From the NCBI GenBank assembly GCA_046593355.1, contig JBKJNY010000062.1, positions 1 to 64,000 on the forward strand: 64,000 nucleotides of DNA, given 5' to 3'. Positions 1 to 9,245 of this stretch are shown here, one piece after another. Below the pieces are notes generated by a model. It was not told the DNA's origin and searched no databases. It saw only the letters and a list, made by a program, of their open reading frames with translations. This stretch comes from SXOA01 sp046593355 (GTDB lineage: Bacteria > Planctomycetota > Planctomycetia > Pirellulales > Pirellulaceae). The position numbers were made by a program, and so were the translations under genes. Position 1 is the first letter of the stretch. Each line of letters opens with the position of its first letter.

Positions 1-102
1 CGCGCGGCACGAAGCTACCCGCGATTACCTCTCGGATTTTCTCGAAATGACGAAAACCCTTAGCCATCAAGGACTTCCACTTACCTCATAGCCGCGCGCG
101 CT

Positions 103-3100
103 TCAGTCGGATGAACCCAAGTTTTGTCCATCGGGAATCACGCCAATCTGGCCGTAATACAGGCCGCCGACGTTCTCGCCGATGTTCTCCCGGTAGATCT
201 CTTGATAGTTCTGGACGTTGTAGGCCACCAGCTCATCGGTGAACGAATCGATGGCGTAAAGGACATCGCGCGTGCCGTCGAAGCTTAGCCCTCCGTCGAA
301 CCGCCGGAAAATCTCTTGGACCTGGAAGTCGCTATCCATCAAGGACGGACCGAAAATGTCGGAGGCAAAAAGCTGACTGTCGCGACTGACGGCGGAGTGG
401 CGGGTATTCGTGACGGAGGCGGTGCTGGGGCCGTCCACGAAGAGCCCCGTGGCCGAGAGGTAGGTGAACAGGGGGCCGGTCGCGTCCGTCCCTTCCGTGA
501 GGAGCAATTGGCTGCGATCCGAGCCGCGGAAAATGCGCGTGCCGCTGCCGACCAATCCGCCGCCGGCAGCGGCGGGAGCATCGGCTCGGACGGTAATGAC
601 TCCGGTCGCCAGGTCCAGCTCCCGGAGGGGGACCGGGGACGCATTGCTGGACGTCGTGGTGATCAGGGCCTTGCCGTTGGCCCCAATGGAAATGTCAAAG
701 CAGCCTGTCTCCGTGCCGGGAGTGTCGAACTGCAATGGCGGGAGGACGCTGCCATCCGCTAGGTTGACCCTGCGAATGAACGCCTTGTCCGCCACCTCCA
801 GGGAGTCCGCAACGTAAAGCGTGCTGTTGCTGGGCGTGAGATCCAGGCCAATCGCCGCCCCGCCGACGATAATGGGTGACAGAAACCCGCGGGCCACCAG
901 GCTGTAGCGGCGAATGGTGTCATTGCCCGCGGCGATGTACAGGATCTGCCGCGACGTATCAAACACAATGTCGGTCACGCCCGGCTGTACGATCAGCGTG
1001 CTGCCGCTGGACGCGATGGGCCATGTGGCGCGGGTGCCATTGGGAAAAATCTGGCGGACGCGATAGTCCCGCGCCGTGAGTCCGGTAAAAGCCCAGGTGC
1101 CGTCTGCCGCGGACAGTTGCTGCGGCTCATTCGCGGGCTCGCGGATGCCGTTGTCATTGAGGTCCAAGAAGACCTTGACGCCCGCCGCCACGGTTTCGCC
1201 CTGGCCCGGCTCAAAGATGCCGTCGCCGTCGAAGTCATTGAATTCCAGGCCACTGAGCGAAGAGCCGGTGTTGGCATTCTTGGTGATGAGGACGGTGACG
1301 ACACTCGAGGTCGTGATTCCGTCGAAGAGCTGGTAGCTAAAGTTATCGGTATCGACGAACGGGTTCGGGCCCGAAAGGGGATTTCCCGTATACGTAAAGC
1401 TGCCGCTGGGATTGAGCGTGAGCGTGCCGTGCTGCACGGTCGTGACGATCTGGATGGAAAGCGACTGATTAAGGTTCGCTTCCCGGTCGTTTTTGAGGAT
1501 CCCATTCGCCGCGGTGACGATCACGGACTGAGAACCCGCGGTGGTATAGAAGTCATCCGCGGCCTGCGGGGCGAGATTGGTCACGGGACGAGCGCCAAAG
1601 CCGAAGTCGGTGCTGTTGTTGTCGTTGACCAGCACCCTCCAATTAGTCGGGGTGGGGGTGTAAACATGCAATCCAGTCGTGGTTGACAGGAAGAGCTCGT
1701 CCCCATCGGGACTCATTGCGGTCTGGTAGAAATTACCATTGGCCAGCGTTTCAAAAACGGGCTGAAGGAAACCGGTGGTATTATTGATGGAGGCATGGAG
1801 CAGAACGTTCTCCAGCTTCACGTTATAATCGGCGTTGAGCGCGTCCACCCGAATGGCGAGAAAGATAAACTGTTCCCCCAACGACTGGAGAGCGGATGTC
1901 AGGTCAAAGGAACGATAATTCGGCGCCGCATCAACCACATTCGCGTTAAAAATTTCGCGAACGGGGATCCCGAACTGGTTCAGCAGACGAACCCTGAAGT
2001 TCTGCTTGTTGGCGTCCACCGCGGTGTCAAGGCTATTCAGGTCGTCGAACCAGCTCGCCGTGGCCGCGGTGATATTAAACGGAACGAAAAATCCCTGGGT
2101 CCGTTGTCCGCTGTTGCCAAACGTCTGGCTGATGTCGGCTGCGTCGTCAAAGGCCAGCACCGTATCTGGGTGGACGCGCTGGTAGATGCGGTTGAAGGTG
2201 TTGTTCGCGATCGGATTAACCTGGGTGCTGGTCAACGTGTAATCCAAATCTGGCCGGAGGGGATCAAAGGCGACGCCGCTCTGGGCATTGTCGCGAACCG
2301 GCGATTGCGGCGGGAAGAATCCGTTTGCGGTGCTGCGATACTCAAACAACGGATCGATCAGGTTATCCAATCGGAAAAACGCCTTGGCGCGGCCGCCGTT
2401 GAGGCCGATGCGCGTGCCGCCTGGGACTGTGCCGCCGGGACCAGCCCCCAGCGCGTCGCCGCGAATGGAAATCGTATCGCTGACGAGATTAATCTCGCGC
2501 ACCGGGGTAAAGCCCGTGCCGCGGTAATTCGTGGTGAAAATTGCCTTGCCATTGTTCATGATTGCCAGGTCATAGGCTCCGGCTTCCAACCCCACTCGAT
2601 CAAACGTCAAGTTGGTGACTGCGCCGGACTCGGGATCGACCTTGCGAATGATGGACTGAGTCGTTCCCGGTTCTTGCTCGGCGACATAGATCGCCGAGCC
2701 GTCGGGCGTGATATCGATTCCCCCGAGCTGAATGCCGACGTCGAAGGGGGCCAGGAACTCCCTGGTCCGTACGTCGAGGCGGAGAATCTTTCCGTCGTTC
2801 GTGGAGATGTAATGCAGCCCGCGCGTCGGATCGAAGACATGATCGACGGTCGTCTGCAAGTCGGCCTGCGGAGTAACAATCGTGGGCAGCGGCAAGAAGG
2901 TGTGAGTTGTCAGCCTGTGCTCGGGAAGCGATTGTTCGCTGCCGGGCTCGGGTATGAGGCGAACGCGATGGATGCCGTTGGGTACGCCCGTGAAGAGGTA
3001 ACTGCCTGTGCCGTCGCTCAACTCGGTGCGTTCCCCCACGTCGAAAACATTGTTGTTATTCGTATCCAGCAGAATCGTGCGTCCGCTGATTGGGGTTTCG

Positions 3101-3285
3101 CCTTGCCCCGGCTCATAGAGCGTGTCGCCGTCAATGTCGTTGAAGACGACGCCGCTGATCGACCCGGCGGGCGCGAGGCGGACTTCCAGCGTCTCGTGCT
3201 GCAGCTTGCGCCACCGCGCGCGGGCCGCCTGTTATTGATACTTCCGGGAGGCCCTGTTCCGAAGCCAGGTGCTGCGTGTGGGCAT
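103..3285 (-). CDS. Large secreted SdrD-like/beta-propeller/cadherin-type protein, interrupted by an early in-frame stop
   Basis: Predicted extracellular or surface protein. Two SdrD B-like (collagen-binding B-type) segments are visible, each with a GxVFNDxDGD or GLEFNDFDGDG start. Each is followed by a beta-propeller-like region of repeated strands, and a bacterial cadherin/Ig-like segment with NDREANLNQ lies between them. The clear open frame starts at a GTG at 3039, but homology-like sequence continues upstream in the same frame through QHETLEVRLAPAG. That resembles the N-terminal motif of exported planctomycete proteins. It reaches an ATG at 3283-3285 (MPTRSTWLRNRASRKYQ) preceded by a GAAGGA-like ribosome site. 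A TAA at 3232-3234 (codon 18) interrupts this longer frame. The gene is therefore either a recent nonsense pseudogene, a sequencing error, or it starts internally without its export region. The coding call is secure; the start is not. Confidence 0.75.
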
Positions 3286-3619
3286 GGTTCAGCGATTCCT
3301 TCAGCGGCCGAGGAATAATGCAAGCGGCGAAGGAGAAACCCGGCAAGCAACGACGAATGATCAGCCGATTGCGGCTGATTTCGCTCGCTGGTGCTTACGA
3401 ACGGGCTGGCCCCCTCGACGGATCTGTCAAGCGAATAACGGAGGAAAGTCCATAGTAGCCCGAAGGTGTAGGGGATGCAATTGATTTGAGAGTTGCGTCC
3501 CAAAAGCCGCAAAAAGCATGTTCATCGGTCGGGGGTCGGGAGGAGTTTTCGCGGTTGCGTTTTCCCTGGTGCCATAGTGTTTAGGCGCGCGAAAACCCCT
3601 CCCGACCCCTATGCACCGG
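3286..3619. other. Intergenic region with one long inverted repeat
   Basis: About 330 bases without a convincing gene. It lies upstream of the large secreted protein and downstream of the anti-sigma-like gene, both on the minus strand. It should hold the promoter of the former, but I see no clear -35/-10 pair. Its only obvious structure is the inverted repeat at 3532-3609. Short open frames here have no protein-like composition. Confidence 0.5.
3532..3609. repeat. Inverted repeat, GGGGTCGGGAG family, copy 1
   Basis: Arms of 22 bases at 3532-3553 and 3588-3609 are complementary with one mismatch, separated by 34 bases. The arm begins GGGGTCGGGAGG and ends TTTTCGCG. The outer GGGGTCGGGAG is shared with the element at 36497-36567, so this is a dispersed family. 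It sits 10 bases beyond the stop codon of the anti-sigma-like gene and could also act as a transcription terminator. Confidence 0.8.
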
Positions 3620-6600
3620 CTAGAACAGAATTTCCAGGGCCTTCCAGAAGAGGGCCGTGGCGTCCCCGGTGCTGACAAATTGGGCCTGAACCACCAGATT
3701 TCCGCTCTGGCCGGCGACCGGAGACAGATCGATTTCTAGTTGTTTGTACCGGTCGGGATGGGTGGCGTCGGTGATGTCCACCGCATGTAACGCCTTGTCG
3801 CCGAAGGAAACGGCCAGCTTCCAGTTCTGGCCGGGATCGTTTCCCACGCGAATCCGCAGGCGTGGCTTGCCGCCGGCGGGGAGGGAAATATGCCGGGCGA
3901 AGACGACGGGGGACTGCGCGGTCGCCCGCAGGCCGAGCACGTCCTTCTCGCCATGCACTTCCGGCAGCAGGCCGGTCCGGTCGCCGGGGCTGCTGGCGAT
4001 GAGTTGCCAGTCGGGGAAGAATTTTCGGGCGGCAGCTTGCTGATTGGCGGGGACGGTCCTCGACCACAGGAGGTCGAGTGCCGGCAACGACGCGAGCAGC
4101 TTTTCGGCGTCGCCCGTCGGAACCAGTTCGACGAGGTCGCGGGCGGGTTCGTGCTGGCCCTTGCCGAAAAAGGTCCAGAGGCGGTCCTTGTATTGCACGA
4201 AGGGGCCGAGGCGGGGATCGGGATCATTCAGGTTGGGCAGGACGGTCGTGGCGACGGAGTTGCCGGTGGCAGCGTCGAGCCAGGAGAGTCGCGTCTGAAG
4301 CTGGTTGTTTTGCATGGGCACCGGCTCGCGCTGCGCGACCAGCAGCGTCTTGTCCGTGGAAAGAGCGAAGCTGTGCTGATCGGCCAGGTCGCGCCGCCAG
4401 AGGAGCTTGCCGGTGATTTTGTCCAGCGCGCGGATATCGGTCTCGGAGCGGACCAGCAGCTTGTCCTCGGCAATGCCGACGATGCCGACCAGATCAGGTA
4501 CGACGCTCGTCCAGTGGCGAGCGCCGGAATGAACATCCAGGCAATCGACGGCCCGCACTCCGGGCTGGGAAACGTAGAGCCGCGACTGGTCGAGCAGCGG
4601 GCGCTGGTAGAGTTGCAAAACCCAGCGCGGCTCTTCATCCGCGGGCAGGACCACCTGGCGGCGGACCCACTTGAGATTGCCGACGGCATCGCAGGAAAAG
4701 GTAACGCCGCCGAGCGTGGCGACCACGGCGTCTTCCAGCGGCGTGATTTCGCAGCAGCCGCGGGAGCCCCAGGTGCTGCGGAGGCGGATCAGGTCCTTCT
4801 GGCTGGTTAGCTCGCCGGTCAGGGCGTCAAAGACGTTCCACCGGAGCTGGCCTTCCTGCTGGTCGAGCAGCGAAATGCTCATCGCCGCCAGTTGGCCTTG
4901 AACGAGGACCGGATCGGAGATGAGGAATTCTCGGTCCTGCTGCGGGCCGGTCCAGACGATTTTGCCCGTCGCTTTTTCCAGGCAGACGAGCAGCGGGCTG
5001 GGGCCGTAGAGCAGCCGGGCGTAAACGTGGCTCTGTGTGACGATCGGCTTCATGGCGATCATTGCCCAGTCCTGGGCTTTGGCCATTGCTCCGGGGGGAG
5101 CCGCCGATTGCCAGACGCGCTGGCCGCTCGCCAAGTTGTAGGCCGCGACCTGGAAGCGGTTGGAGACGTACAGCAAATCCCCTTCGACCACGGTGGCGAT
5201 CTGCCGGTCCGCCCAGGGAACGCGGAACTGATTCGTCCGCCGGCCAACTTCCTCTTGCGGGTTGGCTCCGAGTGGACCGTCGAGCCTGGCTTTCAGATTG
5301 ACCTGAAAATTCGTGGGATTGGGGAATGGCGGCGGCGCAATCGCGATAATGGACGACAAGCTGCTGTTGCCGCGGGAGCGCATTTCGGCAACGAGAGCCT
5401 CGAACTGCTCCTTGGTCATCTTCACTTCGCCAAAGGAGACTGCTCTTGTCACCGGCTTTTGGTCATCTTGCCCCAGCATGGCCGCGGCCAGCCTGAGCCG
5501 GGGGGAAATGTCGCCGGCGAAAGCGGGCTGAATCTGTGTGGAGCGGCGATACTCGGCGATGGCCCGCTCGAACCAGCCGCTGGAGAGGGCCCGGTCTCCC
5601 AGCCAGCGATGGGCCTCGGCAGCGGCTTCTGTGCCGGCGAACTGCACCGTGGCTAGCTCGAGCGCGGAGGCGTCTCCGCCGGCCATCGCTTGCCCAATCC
5701 GCAGCTTGGCAAGCGTGCCGAACTGCTGGCCGAGGGCCTGCTTGAGCTGCGGGTAGTCGGCGAGCGTCAGCCGAACCGCCACCGGCAGAGAGACGAGCAA
5801 ATCCTTGTCCTTATGGTAAGGAGCAACGCCCGGAGCCGCCTCGGGGTCGAGCGATGTCACCATCCGCGCGGCATCCTGCCAGGCTTCGCTCTCCAGAACC
5901 GCTTGCAGCTCGGTTAGCGAGTTGTAGGTTTCCTTGCTCAATTCCTCAACGAGCGGGTGCCGCCAATTGTCCTTGAGGCGCGTGGCGAAATCCCCGGCGG
6001 CGCGGCCGGGCAAATCGCGGCGGGCGCTCGCTTCGGCCCAATCCGTCAGCGGCGCGAACTGCTGCTGCTGGAAAAACCGAATTTGCCTCATCAGCCGCAG
6101 GGACTCGTCGGGCTTGCGATTGCTGACTGCCTGGATAAGCTCCCAGCGGAGGTTCACTTCGGGATTGGCGGGTTGTTGCAAGTACGTGACCACGGGAACG
6201 CTCATGGCATGGCGGCGAACACTGCTCCAGGGCGGCAGCCCTTCTTCTTCATATTTTCGCTGTCCCAATTCCAGATAGCGCCGCCCCATCGAAACCTTCA
6301 TCGCCTGGCCGTCCCGAAAATCCCACACCAGCAAGGCCGCATCGTCCAGCGCGGCCAGTTGAGCTTCCAGCGGCAACTTGCGGGCGGCGGCATCATCGAG
6401 CAGGAGTTCGAGCAGGGCATAGGCCAATTCCCGCGGCGGCGCGCCTCCTAAGCTGCGAATGGCGCAGGCCCGCCGCCACTCGGCGGCATCAACGCCGGCA
6501 GGTTGACGGCGAACAACCTCGGCCAGCCAGAAACCGAGCGTCGGCGTGGTCGTGATGGCAGGCGCTTTGTCCCGCACGTCCTTGGCGGCCAGCGCCGATA

Positions 6601-8320
6601 ATCCGACTAGCTCTCGGAATTCAATCCGCTTCAGCGTCAGATGCGTGTCAGGCCGGTTGGCCACCACCTGCAAACCGATAAAGCTGCGGTTCCCCGGCGA
6701 GTTATCCGCCGCCATTTCCGGCTGTCCCCAGTGCTTCCCGTCGCTGCTGACCCACCAGCGGAAATTCCCGCAGCCGTGCAGCATTTTGACGAAGCAGCGC
6801 GAGCCGACGAGCGGGATCGGCTTTTCGGCCAGCGTTCCCAGGTCGGATTCCGTCGTGTCGTCGGGATAAGTCATCTTCACCCCCAGTTGCCCGTTGCGGG
6901 TGTTCTTTTGAAAACGAATGACCTCCTGCACTGCGCCGCCTTCCTTTCCCAGGTAGACGCCTGCTCCGGGCGTGATGTCATCCAGCTCCAGAATCACTTC
7001 CCCCAAGCCCGAGAACGGCAGCGGCGCGAAGCACTGCACTTTTTCCTTGGCCTTGTCGGCGGAAAGGCGTAGTGCGCCAGCAGGCAGTTTTTCCAGCTTG
7101 GCAATGTCCGGCTTGCTGAGTTGCCAGGCCAGTTCCGCCGGCTTGTTCGTTTCATAAGCAATGGGGGATGACGTCAACGCGACCAGGTCATCGCGCGTCC
7201 GCTTGACCGCGATTCCCAGGAACGTAGCCCGGCCCTCGAAATAGACATCGCTGGGAATTCCCGGCAGCGGCGCGGTAAGCAGCACAATGTCTCCACGGCT
7301 GAAAATCAGCTCGCCGTTTCTCCAGCGGATTTCCATCGGCCCGCCAAACCGGACTTCGCTGCGGCGAGCCCGGTCATCGTCCGTGGCGGTCATGGCCATC
7401 GTCTCCGGGCGCAGCGCGCCCGCCTTGCGAGTCGTCGTCCAGGCGGCCCATTTGTCCCCGGCATCCTGGTAGTAGGCCAGGGTGACACCGCTTTGCCCGT
7501 GATAGAAGTGAATGATCAGACCTTTGTAATTCTCCACCGCGAATTTCAGAGCCGAGTCGTTCGTCCACGGCGCTCGCAGTCGAGCCGCACCTTCCAGCAC
7601 GCCGCAGCGGCCTCGCTGGGTGTCCGCCTCCACAATCCGGTAATTCTGACCCGGCACCGGCTCGAACCACTTTTGCAAATCGGCTCGCCGGGGGAGCGAT
7701 TTCGCCGTGTCGAATTCCTGAAAGGCAACTTCCTGAAAGACAGGCATGTCTCCCTGGGCCGCCATGACCTCCTGCCAGGGTTCCTTGATGATGGGTGGAG
7801 TTGGCGTTGCAATTGCCGTAGGCGGGGAAGGGGTGTCTGCCGCTGGGGTCGTCTCAGCCTTAGTGCCAGGAACCGCTATAGGTACTTTTCCAGTTCCCGG
7901 ATTCGTGTCCTGCTCATTCTTCTTGGCATTGCCTGACGTCCCCTCGTCCTTCTTCTCAACCTGCTTCTTTTCCGTGACCTTCGGCACCCCTACAACCTCT
8001 GTTTTCTTAGGTACTACCGCGTTCCAAAGAGCAGCCCCGAGGAGCAAGAACAACGGCACCGCCAGCAGCACGCAGACCAGCGGCACCGTGAGTTGAAATC
8101 GGCCCTGAGTGGCGTGAGCGCGGGCGATGATTTCCTGCGGCGTGAAGCTGACTCGCCCCAGGGCTTCGGCCAGGTACGCTTCCATCTGCATCTGGCCGAA
8201 GAGCGCCTCCCGCAGCTCGGTCGATTCCGCTAGCCGCGTCCGGAGGAGGTCGATCTCCTCGAGCGAGAGCTCATCGGGATTTTTGGCCTGCACGAGGGCG
8301 AGCAGTTCCTGGTCGGTCAT
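3620..8320 (-). CDS. Giant anti-sigma-like membrane protein with TPR-like region and C-terminal PQQ-type beta-propeller
   Basis: Predicted 1566-residue membrane protein. The start MTDQELLALVQ at 8318-8320 was chosen because it overlaps the sigma factor stop (ATGA) and because sequence further upstream is out-of-frame sigma coding. Residues 1-75 are helical and resemble the cytoplasmic part of planctomycete anti-sigma factors, without a zinc-finger HxxxCxxC. One membrane segment (TVPLVCVLLAVPLFLLLGAA) lies at about 78-98, followed by a Lys/Thr/Pro-rich linker. The large outer part holds concanavalin-like segments, a TPR-like patch near 900-930 (EAHRWLGDRALSSGWFERAI) and a beta-propeller with PQQ-type strands at about 1030-1370 (LASGQRVW, KATGKIVW, KITGKLLW). 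It probably holds the sigma factor at the membrane and senses something outside. The ligand is unknown. Confidence 0.8.
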   Translation of the reverse strand: MTDQELLALVQAKNPDELSLEEIDLLRTRLAESTELREALFGQMQMEAYLAEALGRVSFTPQEIIARAHATQGRFQLTVPLVCVLLAVPLFLLLGAALWNAVVPKKTEVVGVPKVTEKKQVEKKDEGTSGNAKKNEQDTNPGTGKVPIAVPGTKAETTPAADTPSPPTAIATPTPPIIKEPWQEVMAAQGDMPVFQEVAFQEFDTAKSLPRRADLQKWFEPVPGQNYRIVEADTQRGRCGVLEGAARLRAPWTNDSALKFAVENYKGLIIHFYHGQSGVTLAYYQDAGDKWAAWTTTRKAGALRPETMAMTATDDDRARRSEVRFGGPMEIRWRNGELIFSRGDIVLLTAPLPGIPSDVYFEGRATFLGIAVKRTRDDLVALTSSPIAYETNKPAELAWQLSKPDIAKLEKLPAGALRLSADKAKEKVQCFAPLPFSGLGEVILELDDITPGAGVYLGKEGGAVQEVIRFQKNTRNGQLGVKMTYPDDTTESDLGTLAEKPIPLVGSRCFVKMLHGCGNFRWWVSSDGKHWGQPEMAADNSPGNRSFIGLQVVANRPDTHLTLKRIEFRELVGLSALAAKDVRDKAPAITTTPTLGFWLAEVVRRQPAGVDAAEWRRACAIRSLGGAPPRELAYALLELLLDDAAARKLPLEAQLAALDDAALLVWDFRDGQAMKVSMGRRYLELGQRKYEEEGLPPWSSVRRHAMSVPVVTYLQQPANPEVNLRWELIQAVSNRKPDESLRLMRQIRFFQQQQFAPLTDWAEASARRDLPGRAAGDFATRLKDNWRHPLVEELSKETYNSLTELQAVLESEAWQDAARMVTSLDPEAAPGVAPYHKDKDLLVSLPVAVRLTLADYPQLKQALGQQFGTLAKLRIGQAMAGGDASALELATVQFAGTEAAAEAHRWLGDRALSSGWFERAIAEYRRSTQIQPAFAGDISPRLRLAAAMLGQDDQKPVTRAVSFGEVKMTKEQFEALVAEMRSRGNSSLSSIIAIAPPPFPNPTNFQVNLKARLDGPLGANPQEEVGRRTNQFRVPWADRQIATVVEGDLLYVSNRFQVAAYNLASGQRVWQSAAPPGAMAKAQDWAMIAMKPIVTQSHVYARLLYGPSPLLVCLEKATGKIVWTGPQQDREFLISDPVLVQGQLAAMSISLLDQQEGQLRWNVFDALTGELTSQKDLIRLRSTWGSRGCCEITPLEDAVVATLGGVTFSCDAVGNLKWVRRQVVLPADEEPRWVLQLYQRPLLDQSRLYVSQPGVRAVDCLDVHSGARHWTSVVPDLVGIVGIAEDKLLVRSETDIRALDKITGKLLWRRDLADQHSFALSTDKTLLVAQREPVPMQNNQLQTRLSWLDAATGNSVATTVLPNLNDPDPRLGPFVQYKDRLWTFFGKGQHEPARDLVELVPTGDAEKLLASLPALDLLWSRTVPANQQAAARKFFPDWQLIASSPGDRTGLLPEVHGEKDVLGLRATAQSPVVFARHISLPAGGKPRLRIRVGNDPGQNWKLAVSFGDKALHAVDITDATHPDRYKQLEIDLSPVAGQSGNLVVQAQFVSTGDATALFWKALEILF

Positions 8321-8982
8321 GGGGTCGGCCTGAGCTTTCGGTCCAGACAATGTTTGAGCGCCTGGCGGGCCCGGTGGACGAGCAGCTTGACCGCCCCTTC
8401 GCTGCGCCTCAAGCGGGTGCCGATTTCCGCCCACTTCAGGGGGGTGCTGTAACGCAGGTCAATCGCTTCGCGGGCGGACTGGCCGAGGGATTCCAGGCAT
8501 TTGGGCAGATGATGGAGGGCGTCGTCCGATTCCCCGTGGTGATGGCCGACAAGGGCGTCGAGCTCCAGGCACAACTCCGTCCAGGCGACTTCTTTCCGCC
8601 GCTGCTGCTTTTTGATGTGCTCGCGGAGCACGTTGCGGGCAATCCCCACCAGCCACGAGCCGACGGCATTGGCCCGGGCCAGCTTTTCCCGCCCCAGATA
8701 GCAGCGGAGAAAGACCTCCTGGCACAAGTCCTCCGCATCCGCCGGCTCCAGCAGCCGAGCCCGCAGAAAGCCATAGACGGTGTGCTGATAGACCTCGACC
8801 AGAGCCGCGAACGCCTTTTTGTCCCCCCGCTGGGCATTCTGCACCAGGGCATGTTGCCCCTCCGCCGTTGCGTCGGCATGGCGGGCTTGCGCCGGCCCGC
8901 GGGGTAGCACGCTGGCTTCCAACACGGTTCCTTCCAGCACCGTATTTCCTTTCAGCACGACGACTCGAGGCGGGGGCTTCAT
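8317..8982 (-). CDS. ECF-type RNA polymerase sigma factor
   Basis: A 221-residue sigma-70 family protein of the extracytoplasmic-function type. Region 2 spans roughly residues 45-115 (KKAFAALVEVYQHTVYGFL, then DAEDLCQEVFLRCY). Region 4 spans roughly 155-215 (REAIDLRYSTPLKWAEIG, then RSEGAVKLLVHRARQALK). The extra N-terminal 40 residues are not part of the core fold. The TGA stop overlaps the ATG of the anti-sigma-like gene by four bases, which points to translational coupling and a sigma/anti-sigma partnership. Such pairs usually control envelope functions and their own operon. The 260 bases upstream, shared with purA, would carry its promoter. Confidence 0.93.
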   Translation of the reverse strand: MKPPPRVVVLKGNTVLEGTVLEASVLPRGPAQARHADATAEGQHALVQNAQRGDKKAFAALVEVYQHTVYGFLRARLLEPADAEDLCQEVFLRCYLGREKLARANAVGSWLVGIARNVLREHIKKQQRRKEVAWTELCLELDALVGHHHGESDDALHHLPKCLESLGQSAREAIDLRYSTPLKWAEIGTRLRRSEGAVKLLVHRARQALKHCLDRKLRPTP

Positions 8983-9161
8983 GCGGCAGGCAAATCCTGG
9001 CGGGAGGAGTGGGGGGGCGGGCCAAGTCCCATCTTAGCCCAAGGGAAAGGGGCATTACAAACAGGGATGGTCGCTGGGAGGGCTGGCGTTTCAAGAAATG
9101 GCGGCCAGGACGTCGACCCAGCGACCGATCGGCGAGGCAATAGCCACCGTCGTCTGTCTCA

Positions 9162-9191
9162 TTGACCACTCCGACGGTCCCTGCCTACGAT
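9162..9191 (+). promoter_or_regulatory. Candidate sigma-70-type promoter of purA
   Basis: TTGACC at 9162-9167 and TACGAT at 9186-9191 are separated by 18 bases, with a purine start region about seven bases downstream. This gives a leader of roughly 50 bases before the purA GTG. The match to consensus is moderate and only sequence-based. Confidence 0.4.
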
Positions 9192-9245
9192 GGGGAGTTT
9201 GCCTGATTCTGACCCAGTTCTGACCGCTTGCCCTTAGGTGTTCCC

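Noticed and set aside
1795..3318. Long plus-strand open frame of 507 codons opposite the large surface protein gene
   Set aside because: It is antisense to a gene with clear domain structure and has shadow-like composition with no recognisable motif.
3440..3460. GGAGGAAAGTCC, reminiscent of the start of RNase P RNA
   Set aside because: The following bases do not continue the conserved RNase P core and no ACAGAA-type 3' partner was found.
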